Positions 1 through 7,529 of a DNA stretch of 64,000 nt are shown here, one piece after another (the first letter of the stretch is position 1; the number at the start of each line of letters is the position of its first letter). This DNA comes from Anaeromusa acidaminophila DSM 3853 (lineage in GTDB: Bacteria; Bacillota; Negativicutes; Anaeromusales; Anaeromusaceae). The notes beneath the pieces were generated by a model. That model saw nothing but the letters and a program-made list of their open reading frames with translations. It was not told where the DNA came from and ran no database searches. Both the position numbers and the translations under genes were made by a program. The stretch spans positions 58,116-122,115 of the forward strand of contig NZ_KB894591.1 in the NCBI RefSeq assembly GCF_000374545.1, written 5' to 3'.

Positions 1-1109
1 TCGGTCGACCGCTGGTGGACAAACACAGCACTGGCGGCGTGGCGGATACGACAACGCTGGTGCTGGCTCCTTTATTGGCAGCCGCTGGCGTCTGCGTAGC
101 GAAAATGTCCGGCCGAGGGCTTGGCTTTACCGGCGGTACCATTGACAAACTGGAATCTATCCCTGGCTTTAGCGCCACTTTACAAGAAGATCAATTTCTG
201 GCGCTTTTGCAAAACCAAGGTCTGGCATTAACCGCCCAAAGCGCATCCATTGCACCGGCAGACGGAAAGATGTACGCCTTGCGGGATGTTACAGCTACAG
301 TGGACAGCCTGCCTCTTATTGCCGCTTCAGTTATGAGTAAAAAATTGGCTGCTGGCGCCGAACACATCTTATTGGATGTTAAAGTAGGGCAGGGCGCATT
401 TATGCAAAACCAAGAAGACGCCGTTGAATTGGCGCGTTACATGGTAGCTATCGGTTTAGGCGCAGGGCGCAATGTGAAAGCAATTCTTACCTCTATGGAG
501 CGGCCCCTGGGCTTGGCAGTCGGCAATGCCTTGGAAGTAGCGGAAGCCATGGAAATTTTACGCGGTCAAGGGCCGCTGCGACTGCGGCAGGTATGCCTGC
601 GTTTAGCCTCGGAAGCGCTCTGTTTAGCCGGGTTGTCCTTAACGCTTCAAGAAGCGAATCTAAAACTTTTAGAGTTGCTGGATTCGGGTAAGGCGCTGGA
701 ATGCTTTCGGCAGTGGATTCTCTCGCAAGGCGGCGCAGATATTGTGACCACTCCTTCTTTGCTGCCGCAGGCTGTCTTAAAAGAAGAGGTGCTTAGTCCA
801 TTATCAGGCTATGTACAGCAAATTCAGGCCCGCATTATTGGTGAAGCCTCTGTAGCCTTAGGGGCGGGAAGGCGCTATAAAGGAGAAACTCTGGATTTGG
901 CGGCAGGCCTTGTTTTGGCGTGTGAGCAGGGAGATTTCGTACAAAAAGGACAGATTCTTGCCACGTTACATGCCGAGTCCGCCGAAAAGATAGCAGCAGC
1001 TAAAAAGATGCTTTCCTCAGCGTTTGTATTGGGCGAAACGCCATCGCTTTCTTCGCCTGACGTGTTGGGCTGGGTTGACGCTGACGGTTTTCATAGCGCC
1101 GCCGAGTAA
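1..1109 (+). CDS. pdp: Pyrimidine-nucleoside phosphorylase, 3' part (5' end outside window)
   Basis: Reversible phosphorolysis of thymidine/uridine (and deoxyuridine) to the free base and (deoxy)ribose-1-phosphate in the cytoplasm. The frame is open from base 3 to a stop at 1107-1109. The glycine-rich motif VDKHSTGGVADTTTL lies right at the window edge and is a family hallmark (phosphate/pyrimidine binding). MSGRGLGFTGGTIDKLE and the SVMSKKLAAG region are further signatures. The C-terminal part (GRRYKGETLDLAAGLVL) is the alpha/beta domain of the family. About 368 residues are visible; the family has about 430, so roughly 65-75 N-terminal residues are missing to the left. The GTG at 15 is inside the gene and is not the real start. 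The tight cluster of nucleoside genes usual around pdp may lie upstream. Confidence 0.93.
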   Translation, partial: GRPLVDKHSTGGVADTTTLVLAPLLAAAGVCVAKMSGRGLGFTGGTIDKLESIPGFSATLQEDQFLALLQNQGLALTAQSASIAPADGKMYALRDVTATVDSLPLIAASVMSKKLAAGAEHILLDVKVGQGAFMQNQEDAVELARYMVAIGLGAGRNVKAILTSMERPLGLAVGNALEVAEAMEILRGQGPLRLRQVCLRLASEALCLAGLSLTLQEANLKLLELLDSGKALECFRQWILSQGGADIVTTPSLLPQAVLKEEVLSPLSGYVQQIQARIIGEASVALGAGRRYKGETLDLAAGLVLACEQGDFVQKGQILATLHAESAEKIAAAKKMLSSAFVLGETPSLSSPDVLGWVDADGFHSAAE

Positions 1110-1126
1110 ACGCCCTTTTTTCGTAG

Positions 1127-1156
1127 TTGGACGTAGTTCTGGCTTTATGGTAAAAT
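1127..1156 (+). promoter_or_regulatory. Predicted sigma-A promoter of the tagA-like gene
   Basis: TTGGAC at 1127-1132 and TAAAAT at 1151-1156 are separated by 18 bases. They lie in the short gap after pdp, about 30 bases before the tagA-like start. Seen by eye only. Confidence 0.5.
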
Positions 1157-1187
1157 GAATACGAATTTTTGAAACTACGAGGATGCT

Positions 1188-1928
1188 ATGAAGCAAGAAC
1201 GAAGTTGTATTACCATATTGGATATTCCCATTGACCGGTTGGATATGGATCAAGCAGCACAGCAGGTGCAGAAGTTTACAGAAGAGAAAGATTCCTTTCA
1301 TTTAGTAGCTACCGCCAATGCGGAAATGATCATGCAGGCGCAAGACGATCTAGAATTAAAAGAAATTCTCTGTTCCGCCGCGTTAGTCGTGCCGGACGGA
1401 GCAGGCGTGGTTTGGGCTGCTAGACATTATAATACGCCTTTAAAAGAGCGGGTTGCCGGCTTTGATTTGGCACAGCGGCTTTTAGCTGACGGCGTGAAGC
1501 AGGGGTATGGTTTTTTCTTCCTTGGTGCGGCGCCGGGAATAGCGGAAGCAGCTGCCGCCAGCGCCAGGAAAACGCATCCAAACCTGCGCATTCTCGGCTA
1601 CCGGGACGGATTTTTTAAAGAAGATGATGAAGAAAAGTTGATCGAAGAAATTAATGCCTCCGGTGCTACTATTCTTTTTGTAGCTCTGGGCGTGCCCCGA
1701 CAGGAGAAATGGCTGCGCCGCCATGCTGCGCAATTGCGCGTGCCTGTAGCGATGGGCGTGGGGGGAACCTTTGACGTTATGGCGGGACAGGTAACCAGGG
1801 CGCCGCAGTGGATGCAAAAAGCGAGCCTGGAATGGCTGTACCGTCTTTTATGCCAACCAAGCCGTTGCCTGCGAATGCTGGCTTTACCTCGTTTCGTTTG
1901 GCATGTTTACAGTAGGAAAAACAGTTAG
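1188..1928 (+). CDS. WecG/TagA/CpsF family glycosyltransferase (GT26)
   Basis: Family enzymes transfer N-acetylmannosamine or a related sugar to an undecaprenyl-diphosphate-linked GlcNAc during wall or envelope polymer synthesis, at the cytoplasmic membrane face. At 246 residues it has the normal length. Visible marks are the N-terminal LDIPIDRLDMDQA segment, TANAEMIM followed by VPDGAGVVWAAR (the conserved Asp region), GAAPGIAEAAA, VALGVPRQEKWL and GVGGTFDVMAGQVTRAPQWM. The C-terminal tail LEWLYRLLCQPSRCLRM is the basic membrane-association region typical of TagA-type enzymes. Start ATG 1188 follows a GAGG-type site (ACGAGGATGCT). It is followed by phospholipid genes, so an envelope role fits. 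The acceptor and sugar cannot be told from sequence; no other polymer genes are adjacent. Confidence 0.88.
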   Translation: MKQERSCITILDIPIDRLDMDQAAQQVQKFTEEKDSFHLVATANAEMIMQAQDDLELKEILCSAALVVPDGAGVVWAARHYNTPLKERVAGFDLAQRLLADGVKQGYGFFFLGAAPGIAEAAAASARKTHPNLRILGYRDGFFKEDDEEKLIEEINASGATILFVALGVPRQEKWLRRHAAQLRVPVAMGVGGTFDVMAGQVTRAPQWMQKASLEWLYRLLCQPSRCLRMLALPRFVWHVYSRKNS

Positions 1929-1954
1929 ACAACCTCGAAGGTATATATTATAAT
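1925..1954 (+). promoter_or_regulatory. Predicted sigma-A promoter of psd-pssA
   Basis: TTAGAC at 1925-1930 and TATAAT at 1949-1954 with an 18-base spacer, overlapping the stop codon of the tagA-like gene. It would give the phospholipid genes their own start site. Confidence 0.5.
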
Positions 1955-2032
1955 TATTTGAGAATATGGGCCACTTTAAAGAAAGCCCTTTTCTTTTTGC
2001 CCCGACGAGGGCAGGAGGTGAAACGAAGTATA

Positions 2033-2671
2033 ATGACAACAGGCCTCATTGTAAAAGAGGGGTACCGTTATATTGCCTTTTTATTTCTCCTTACCGTTAT
2101 GGTTGCCTTCTTTGCCGAACCGGTATGGAGCATTTTGCCAGGCGTACTGACTTTGTTTGTAACTTTTTTCTTTCGCAACCCGAATCGTGTTATTCCAACT
2201 GGGGATAATTTGGTACTTTCCCCAGCCGACGGCAAAGTGATGAGTGTTTGCGAAGTGACTGATGAAGAATTTCTTCATACCCAAGGCACAAAAGTTACGA
2301 TTTTCCTTTCCGTCTTTGACGTACATGTCAATCGCAGCCCCATTGGCGGGGAAATTAAGTATCAGCAGTATGTATGCGGCCGTTTCAAACCAGCTTATAA
2401 AGCTTCGGCAGGTTGTGAAAATGAACGCCATGCCATCGGTTTGGATAACGGGCGCTTGCAGGTATTGGTCACGCAAGTGGCCGGTCTTATTGCGCGACGC
2501 ATCGTCTCCTGGGTCACTCTCGGCAGCCAATTGCATTCCGGTGAATGCTTTGGCATGATTAAATTTGGCTCCTGTACGGAAATTATCATGCCTGCTGACG
2601 TAGAAGTATTGGTCAAAAAGGGAGACCGCGTTTATGGCGGCAAGACCATCATAGGGAGGTTACACGAGTGA
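2033..2671 (+). CDS. psd: Phosphatidylserine decarboxylase proenzyme (short, archaeal/Firmicute type)
   Basis: Decarboxylates phosphatidylserine to phosphatidylethanolamine at the membrane; a self-cleaved serine becomes the pyruvoyl cofactor. The hydrophobic N-terminus (YIAFLFLLTVMVAFF) is a membrane anchor. LSPADGKVMSV, FLSVFDVHVNRSPIGG and KFGSCTEIIMP follow; the Ser of FGS is the expected cleavage and pyruvoyl site. I chose ATG 2033 (212 residues, usual for this subfamily) because AGGAGGTG at 2013-2020 precedes it, with a somewhat long spacer. An in-frame TTG at 1958 would add 25 residues but has no ribosome-binding site. It overlaps pssA by four bases, so the pair makes phosphatidylethanolamine from CDP-diacylglycerol and serine. 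Confidence 0.93.
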   Translation: MTTGLIVKEGYRYIAFLFLLTVMVAFFAEPVWSILPGVLTLFVTFFFRNPNRVIPTGDNLVLSPADGKVMSVCEVTDEEFLHTQGTKVTIFLSVFDVHVNRSPIGGEIKYQQYVCGRFKPAYKASAGCENERHAIGLDNGRLQVLVTQVAGLIARRIVSWVTLGSQLHSGECFGMIKFGSCTEIIMPADVEVLVKKGDRVYGGKTIIGRLHE

Positions 2672-3360
2672 AGTATTGGATTCCCAATGCCGTTACAGCC
2701 CTCAATCTCGTTCTGGGCATGATTTCTCTCGGCTTTACCATGCAAGGAGATTTCGTACCGGCTGGTTTTTTCATCGTCGCCGCTATGATTGCGGATGGTT
2801 TAGATGGCAGAGTAGCGCGGGCGCTTGGCGTTAGCAGCGAGTTCGGCAAAGAACTTGATTCCCTCTGCGATCTAGTATCTTTCGGCGTTGCGCCGGCATT
2901 GCTGGCCTATCAATTTGCGCTAAAGGAATTTGGCTGGATTGGTTTTTCCGTAGCGATCTTCTTTGCCTTATGCGGCGCTTTGCGCTTGGCGCGTTTCAAC
3001 GTAAACACAACAACGGTCAAAGGGTATTTCATGGGTTTGCCCATTCCGGCGGGCGGCTGCCTAGTAGGCACTTTTGTGGCTCTTGGTTACAAGCCCAGCG
3101 GCTGGACGTTTCCCATTTTAATTGCTATTTTCGCTTATTTAATGGTCAGTTCGGTTCATTACCCTGACTTCAAAGGGAAGGGAAATGAGCAGATTCACGC
3201 CATTCCCGTTATATTGACTGCTGTCATGGCCGGTTATATTCTCTGGCATTCCCTAGAGGCCATTGTTTTTGTTATTTTCTTTTCTTATGCATTTTTTGGC
3301 GTGCTGAATTTTGTCTATGGACTTTTTGGACGCCAACGTATAACAGCAGCAAAGCAATAG
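2668..3360 (+). CDS. pssA: CDP-diacylglycerol-serine O-phosphatidyltransferase
   Basis: Makes phosphatidylserine from CDP-diacylglycerol and L-serine in the membrane, the substrate of Psd just upstream. The CDP-alcohol phosphatidyltransferase signature D-G-x2-G-x2-A-R-x8-G-x3-D-x3-D is intact (DGLDGRVARALGVSSEFGK, then ELDSLCD). The protein is mostly hydrophobic with about six to eight predicted membrane segments (for example IGFSVAIFFALCGALRL, WTFPILIAIFAYLMV and the C-terminal IVFVIFFSYAFFGVLNFVY). The length of 230 residues is normal. The GTG start overlaps the psd stop (GTGA) and has a GGGAGG site at 2656-2661. Confidence 0.93.
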   Translation: MKYWIPNAVTALNLVLGMISLGFTMQGDFVPAGFFIVAAMIADGLDGRVARALGVSSEFGKELDSLCDLVSFGVAPALLAYQFALKEFGWIGFSVAIFFALCGALRLARFNVNTTTVKGYFMGLPIPAGGCLVGTFVALGYKPSGWTFPILIAIFAYLMVSSVHYPDFKGKGNEQIHAIPVILTAVMAGYILWHSLEAIVFVIFFSYAFFGVLNFVYGLFGRQRITAAKQ

Positions 3361-3410
3361 ACGGACACCTTCTTTAATAAGATGTTGGTGTGCGAAAAGG
3401 AGCGTCTCCC

Positions 3411-4694
3411 ATGAACTATATAATGGATATTATCATGATCCCCATTCAAGCAATGATTGCTTTTTTCAGCGTGTACTATTTTGTTCTCGCTTGTTTTGGA
3501 TTTTGGAAAAAACGAGAAAAGAAAAATTTCCAGCCAAAACATACCTTTGCCATTGTCGTTTCCGCTCATAACGAAGAATCGGTTATTGGACAATTGGTAG
3601 AAAATCTGCATGTTTTGCGCTATCCTAAAGAACTTTACGACATTTTCATTGTAGCTGACAATTGTACTGACTCTACTGCTCGAGTAGCTCGTGAGTCCGG
3701 GGCGATCGTCCATGAACGATTTGATACGGAAAAACGTGGCAAAGGCTTTGCGATGGAATGGATGTTTGCCCGCCTTTTCAAAATGAAACGCCAATACGAC
3801 GCGATTGTTGTTTTTGACGCTGATAATCTAGTGCATCCTAATTTCCTTTTGGAAATGAATAATCGTTTGCAAAAAGGGGAGACCGTTATCCAAGGCTATA
3901 TGGATGCTAAAAATCCTACAGACACTTGGATTTCCGGAACTTTTGCTATTGCTTTCTGGCTAATCGATCATATTTGGCATTTAGCTAAATATAATATCGG
4001 CTTGTCCAGTGTTTTGGGCGGTACCGGCATGTGTATTTCCACCAGTGTGCTGCGCCGCTTTGGCTGGGGCGCTACCTGTTTGACAGAAGACATGGAATTT
4101 ACCATGAAGGTCCTCTTGAAAGGAATTCGTACGACTTGGGCTCATGACGCTATTGTTTACGATGAAAAACCACTTACGTTCAAACAGGCTTGGAATCAAC
4201 GCAAGCGTTGGGCGCAGGGACATTTTGACATTGCCGGTCGTTATATTCCCGCAATGATCAAAGAAGGCATCCGCCGTCGTGACATCCGTCTCTTGGACGG
4301 GGTATTGCACTTGGTTCAGCCGCACTTTTTGCTGATGTCTACGTTTTTTGTCATTGCCAGTTATGCTGGTGCTGTTTACCCCTTTTATACGAATATTTTA
4401 GAGCGGGTTTTACCTCTTGAAGTTTGGACTATTCTCGCTTTTGGCCAATATATTTTTCCAGTCATCATTTTGGCTAAGATTCGAGCAAACTGGAAGTGCT
4501 GGTTGTATCTGCTGATGTACCCGGTCTTTGTTTACAGTTGGATTCCCATCACCTTCCTGGGCTTTTTGCATCGCCATGAACGCGTTTGGAGTCATACGCA
4601 GCATACCCGTGCACTTAGCTATCAGGACATGCTGATGAAAGCCAATGATGAATTCGCCAACGAACCGGTATTCAGTAAACAAGCAGTAAAATAA
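3411..4694 (+). CDS. Membrane-bound family 2 glycosyltransferase
   Basis: A processive-type GT2 enzyme at the inner membrane. After an N-terminal membrane segment (MNYIMDIIMIPIQAMIAFFS) the GT-A domain shows VSAHNEESVIG, ADNCTDSTA, VFDADNLVHPNF (the DxD-like metal/nucleotide site), TEDMEFTMK and QRKRWAQGHF (the Q-x2-R-W motif seen in cellulose-synthase-like and N-acetylglucosaminyl transferases). Three to four C-terminal membrane helices follow. ATG 3411 is chosen (427 residues) because AAAAGGAG at 3396-3403 sits 7 bases upstream; a GTG at 3390 lies before that site. Product unknown: could be an exopolysaccharide or a lipid-linked glycan. Confidence 0.85.
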   Translation: MNYIMDIIMIPIQAMIAFFSVYYFVLACFGFWKKREKKNFQPKHTFAIVVSAHNEESVIGQLVENLHVLRYPKELYDIFIVADNCTDSTARVARESGAIVHERFDTEKRGKGFAMEWMFARLFKMKRQYDAIVVFDADNLVHPNFLLEMNNRLQKGETVIQGYMDAKNPTDTWISGTFAIAFWLIDHIWHLAKYNIGLSSVLGGTGMCISTSVLRRFGWGATCLTEDMEFTMKVLLKGIRTTWAHDAIVYDEKPLTFKQAWNQRKRWAQGHFDIAGRYIPAMIKEGIRRRDIRLLDGVLHLVQPHFLLMSTFFVIASYAGAVYPFYTNILERVLPLEVWTILAFGQYIFPVIILAKIRANWKCWLYLLMYPVFVYSWIPITFLGFLHRHERVWSHTQHTRALSYQDMLMKANDEFANEPVFSKQAVK

Positions 4695-4697
4695 TTC

Positions 4698-4728
4698 AAA
4701 AAGAGGTGAGTCTAACTCACCTCTTTTT
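4698..4728 (+). terminator. Rho-independent terminator after the GT2 gene
   Basis: Perfect 14-base inverted repeat AAAAAGAGGTGAGT / ACTCACCTCTTTTT with a three-base loop (CTA), ending in a T run, four bases after the stop codon. It closes the envelope group and separates it from queD. Confidence 0.93.
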
Positions 4729-4773
4729 CTCCATTTCAATAACACAATTCGTTGAAGCAGAAAGGAACATAGT

Positions 4774-5160
4774 ATGTACGACTTAACGATAAGCCTTGAT
4801 TTTGAAGCGGCGCATTGTATTCGCGAGTATCCCGGAAAATGCCGCCGTCTGCACGGACATAACTGGCGTGTGGAGGTTAGCGTCTGCGGCGAAACCTTAA
4901 ATGAACTCGGTATGCTGGTTGATTTTCATGATCTCAAGGACGCTGCCAAAGGAGTTCTTAATGAACTAGATCATCATTATTTAAATGAGTTAGAGGCTTT
5001 CAGCCAATTAAATCCTACAGCGGAAAATTTAGCTCGCTATGTTTATGAAAAACTAGAACAACTGCCCTTACTGCGTCAGGGGGACATTTTTTTGACGCAA
5101 GTGAAAGTTTGGGAATCACTTCACTCTGCGGTAGCTTACACCAAGAAACAGGGCTTTTGA
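4774..5160 (+). CDS. queD: 6-carboxy-5,6,7,8-tetrahydropterin synthase (QueD/PTPS family)
   Basis: Converts 7,8-dihydroneopterin triphosphate to 6-carboxytetrahydropterin, the first committed step of queuosine synthesis. The zinc ligands are visible in FEAAHCIREY and LHGHNWRVEV, with the catalytic cysteine in GKCRRLHGHN. The DHHYLNEL segment and the final VKVWESLHSAVAY are also family marks. At 128 residues it is a normal short bacterial member. ATG 4774 follows GAAAGGAAC. No queC/queE/queF lies nearby, so the assignment to queuosine rather than another pterin is by family. Confidence 0.88.
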   Translation: MYDLTISLDFEAAHCIREYPGKCRRLHGHNWRVEVSVCGETLNELGMLVDFHDLKDAAKGVLNELDHHYLNELEAFSQLNPTAENLARYVYEKLEQLPLLRQGDIFLTQVKVWESLHSAVAYTKKQGF

Positions 5161-5176
5161 TAGGAGGCGCCGTTGA

Positions 5177-5941
5177 ATGCGTATATTACTGACAAATGAC
5201 GACGGAATTGACGCCTCTGGCATCCGTGCTTTATGGCAAGAGCTTTCTACTTGGGCGGATGTAATTGTTGCTGCTCCGGACCGCGAGCGAAGCGCCACAA
5301 GCCAAGCCATTACCGTAACTCACCCCATTCGCGTAGACCGCCATGTTGTAAAAGAAGATGGCATTAAAGCCTGGCGAATCGGTGGTACGCCTACAGACTG
5401 TGTAAAAATTGCCTTGGAAGCGCTCCTTAGCGAAACGCCGGACTTGGTTATTTCAGGCATTAACCATGGTCCTAACTTAGGCACAGATGTACTATATTCC
5501 GGTACGGTCAGCGCCGCGATGGAAGGAGCTCTACACGGTATTCCATCATTAGCGGTCTCTCTTAATTCTTGGAACCACGGCGACTTCAAAAGCGCCGCCA
5601 AAATTACCAGACGCATCCTGGAAACCATGATCCTGCCGCACCAACTGCAACCTGGAATGCTGCTAAATCTCAACATTCCGGCACTGTCGGAAGCGGAGAT
5701 AAAAGGCGTTGCTGTTACCAAGCTAGGTGTACGTCAATATACGAATACCTTTGAACGCCGTCTTGATCCCCGAGGTCGCATTTACTATTGGATGGGAGGC
5801 GAAGTGCTGAACGTCAGCAATGATGAGGACAGCGATATCGCTGCCGTATCCAAAGGCTGCGTTTCGATTACTCCCATCTGCCTGGATATGACGGATCACA
5901 GCCTTTTGCCGCTGGTACAGTCCTGGGTCAAGGAAGAATAA
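5177..5941 (+). CDS. surE: 5'/3'-nucleotidase SurE
   Basis: Metal-dependent nucleoside monophosphatase and exopolyphosphatase of the cytoplasm. The N-terminal MRILLTNDDGIDASGI carries the metal-binding Asp pair; APDRERSATSQAIT, GTPTDCVKIAL and ISGINHGPNLGTDVLYSGTVSAA complete the active site. Length (254) is typical. ATG 5177 follows TAGGAGGCG. It lies 16 bases after queD and upstream of the phosphatase and SAM by-product genes, so it may share a nucleotide-salvage theme. Confidence 0.95.
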   Translation: MRILLTNDDGIDASGIRALWQELSTWADVIVAAPDRERSATSQAITVTHPIRVDRHVVKEDGIKAWRIGGTPTDCVKIALEALLSETPDLVISGINHGPNLGTDVLYSGTVSAAMEGALHGIPSLAVSLNSWNHGDFKSAAKITRRILETMILPHQLQPGMLLNLNIPALSEAEIKGVAVTKLGVRQYTNTFERRLDPRGRIYYWMGGEVLNVSNDEDSDIAAVSKGCVSITPICLDMTDHSLLPLVQSWVKEE

Positions 5942-5954
5942 GCAAAAAAGTCCG

Positions 5955-5982
5955 GCAGGATAAAGAATAACAAAACGTGAAT
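5955..5982 (+). promoter_or_regulatory. Candidate SigH-type promoter before the PpaX-like gene
   Basis: GCAGGATAA at 5955-5963 and CGTGAAT at 5976-5982, spacer 12, resemble the sigma-H consensus (AGGAwww, then GAAT at 12 plus or minus 1). Established only in Bacillus-type sporulators; here it is a pattern match and the first -10 base is not the consensus purine. Confidence 0.35.
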
Positions 5983-6032
5983 TATTTTACAAAATGATAG
6001 GAAACAACCGTTTTGCAAGTAGGAGGAGCTTT

Positions 6033-6680
6033 GTGAAATTTGCAGGCATTTTATTTGATCTCGACGGCACACTCATTAATACATCCCCTTTAATTATTGC
6101 GTCTTTTCAACACACCTTTCAAACTGCTTATGGACGAATGTTGCCGGAAGAAGCCATTTCACGTTATTTTGGAGAACCTTTGCGCACAGCCATGGAGGTT
6201 CTGGGCGAACCGGGAGATGCAGACCGCTTGATTGAAATTTACCGCGCTTTTAATCTGGAGCACCATGACCGCTTGGCCACTTCCTTTGAGGGAGTTGAGC
6301 AAGTGTTGCAAACTCTCGATAACGCAGGCGTTGCTATGGGCGTTGTTACTTCTAAAACAGAAAAAACAGCCTGGCGCGGTCTGCGTCTGTTCCATTTAGA
6401 CGGTTATATCCGGCATGTTGTCGGCATGGAATCAACTCAGCAGCATAAGCCGCATCCGGAGCCAGTGGAAAAAGGCTTGTCCCATTTAGGTCTGCCGGCT
6501 TCGTCCTGTTTGATGGTAGGAGACAGCCCCGCCGATATTGCCAGCGGTCATGCTGCCGGCCTGAAAACCGCCGCAGTTTCATGGACGTTGGTACCTTGGG
6601 AAAATCTTGCGGCATCCAAGCCGGATCATGTGCTGCAAACAATCAATGATCTGGTTCTCCTAGTGACAGGAAACCAGTAA
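6033..6680 (+). CDS. HAD hydrolase, PpaX/Gph-like (pyrophosphatase or phosphoglycolate phosphatase)
   Basis: A subfamily IA haloacid dehalogenase phosphatase. The motifs are in order: ILFDLDGTLINTS (nucleophile and acid/base Asp), a helical cap, VVTSKTEKTA (motif II Thr/Ser and the following Lys region) and MVGDSPADIASG (motif IV acidic residues). GTG 6033 (215 residues) is chosen because AGGAGGAG at 6021-6028 precedes it closely and the hydrolase motif begins at residue 6; an ATG at 5994 has no site. Length matches PpaX (about 216). The substrate is not determined by sequence: pyrophosphate, phosphoglycolate or a nucleotide are all possible. Confidence 0.82.
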   Translation: MKFAGILFDLDGTLINTSPLIIASFQHTFQTAYGRMLPEEAISRYFGEPLRTAMEVLGEPGDADRLIEIYRAFNLEHHDRLATSFEGVEQVLQTLDNAGVAMGVVTSKTEKTAWRGLRLFHLDGYIRHVVGMESTQQHKPHPEPVEKGLSHLGLPASSCLMVGDSPADIASGHAAGLKTAAVSWTLVPWENLAASKPDHVLQTINDLVLLVTGNQ

Positions 6681-6697
6681 ATTAGGGAGGCGTATTC

Positions 6698-7513
6698 ATG
6701 ACTACACCACATCGTTTGGCCGTTATCGGCGGCACAGGAGTGTATGATCCTCGGATGTTGAGCTCTCTTTGGGAAGATACCATGTCGACGCCCTTTGGCT
6801 CGGTTCCGTATCAAGTCGGCCGCTTAGAAGGACAGGAAGTCGTTTTTCTGTCGCGCCATGGCGCCGGGCATTCGATACCGCCCCATTTAATCAACTATCG
6901 GGCCAATATTTACGCTTTGAAAAAGCTGGGTGTTGTGGCTATTTTGGCTACTACAGCTGTCGGCTCGCTGCGCATGGAGTACAAGCCTGGCGATTTTGTT
7001 GCAGTAGATCAATTTCTTGATTTTACGAAAGCTCGCGTCAATACCTTTTTTGACGGGGGACCCCGCGGTGTAGTACATGTAGACGTTACCCAGCCCTATT
7101 GTCCTTCGCTACGCGCTATTTTGGCCGAAAGCGCCAAGGAAACCGGTATAACCCTTCATTCTCAGGGCTGCTACGTTTGCGCCGAAGGGCCTCGCTTTGA
7201 AACTCCTGCGGAAGTAAGGCTTTTTGCTTCCTTCGGCGGCGACGTTGTCGGCATGACCAATATTCCGGAAGCAGTGTTGGCCAGAGAAGCCGAAATGTGC
7301 TATGCTACCGTCTCTATGATAACTAATTACGGAGCAGGCCTTTCGCCGCAAAATCTTACGCATGGCGAAGTTGTCGAGATCATGAAACAAAACAGCGCGA
7401 AACTGCGTTTGCTTTTAGAAAAAACATTGACTCGCATTAAGGCGGATGAAGACTGTTCCTGTCGTCACGCGCTGCAAGAGTACGGCGGTTTTGACATGAC
7501 AAAATTTGAGTAA
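6698..7513 (+). CDS. mtnP: S-methyl-5'-thioadenosine phosphorylase
   Basis: Phosphorolyses methylthioadenosine (MTA) to adenine and 5-methylthioribose-1-phosphate, removing an inhibitor left by polyamine synthesis and related reactions. Purine phosphorylase family 2 marks are visible: AVIGGTGVYD, SRHGAGHSIPPHLINYRANI, VCAEGPRFETPAE and VGMTNIPEAVLAREAEMCYA. ATG 6698 follows TAGGGAGGCG. At 271 residues it is normal. It is the first gene of a run whose products would process the ribose-phosphate half next. Related 5'-deoxyadenosine could also be a substrate. Confidence 0.9.
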   Translation: MTTPHRLAVIGGTGVYDPRMLSSLWEDTMSTPFGSVPYQVGRLEGQEVVFLSRHGAGHSIPPHLINYRANIYALKKLGVVAILATTAVGSLRMEYKPGDFVAVDQFLDFTKARVNTFFDGGPRGVVHVDVTQPYCPSLRAILAESAKETGITLHSQGCYVCAEGPRFETPAEVRLFASFGGDVVGMTNIPEAVLAREAEMCYATVSMITNYGAGLSPQNLTHGEVVEIMKQNSAKLRLLLEKTLTRIKADEDCSCRHALQEYGGFDMTKFE

Positions 7514-7529
7514 AAGGGGAGCGGTTTTC

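Noticed and set aside
1958..2032. TTG at 1958 as the psd start
   Set aside because: No ribosome-binding site upstream and it would begin in the promoter; the ATG at 2033 has AGGAGGTG before it.
6640..6697. A SAM riboswitch before mtnP
   Set aside because: The gap after the phosphatase gene is only 17 bases and carries just the ribosome-binding site.
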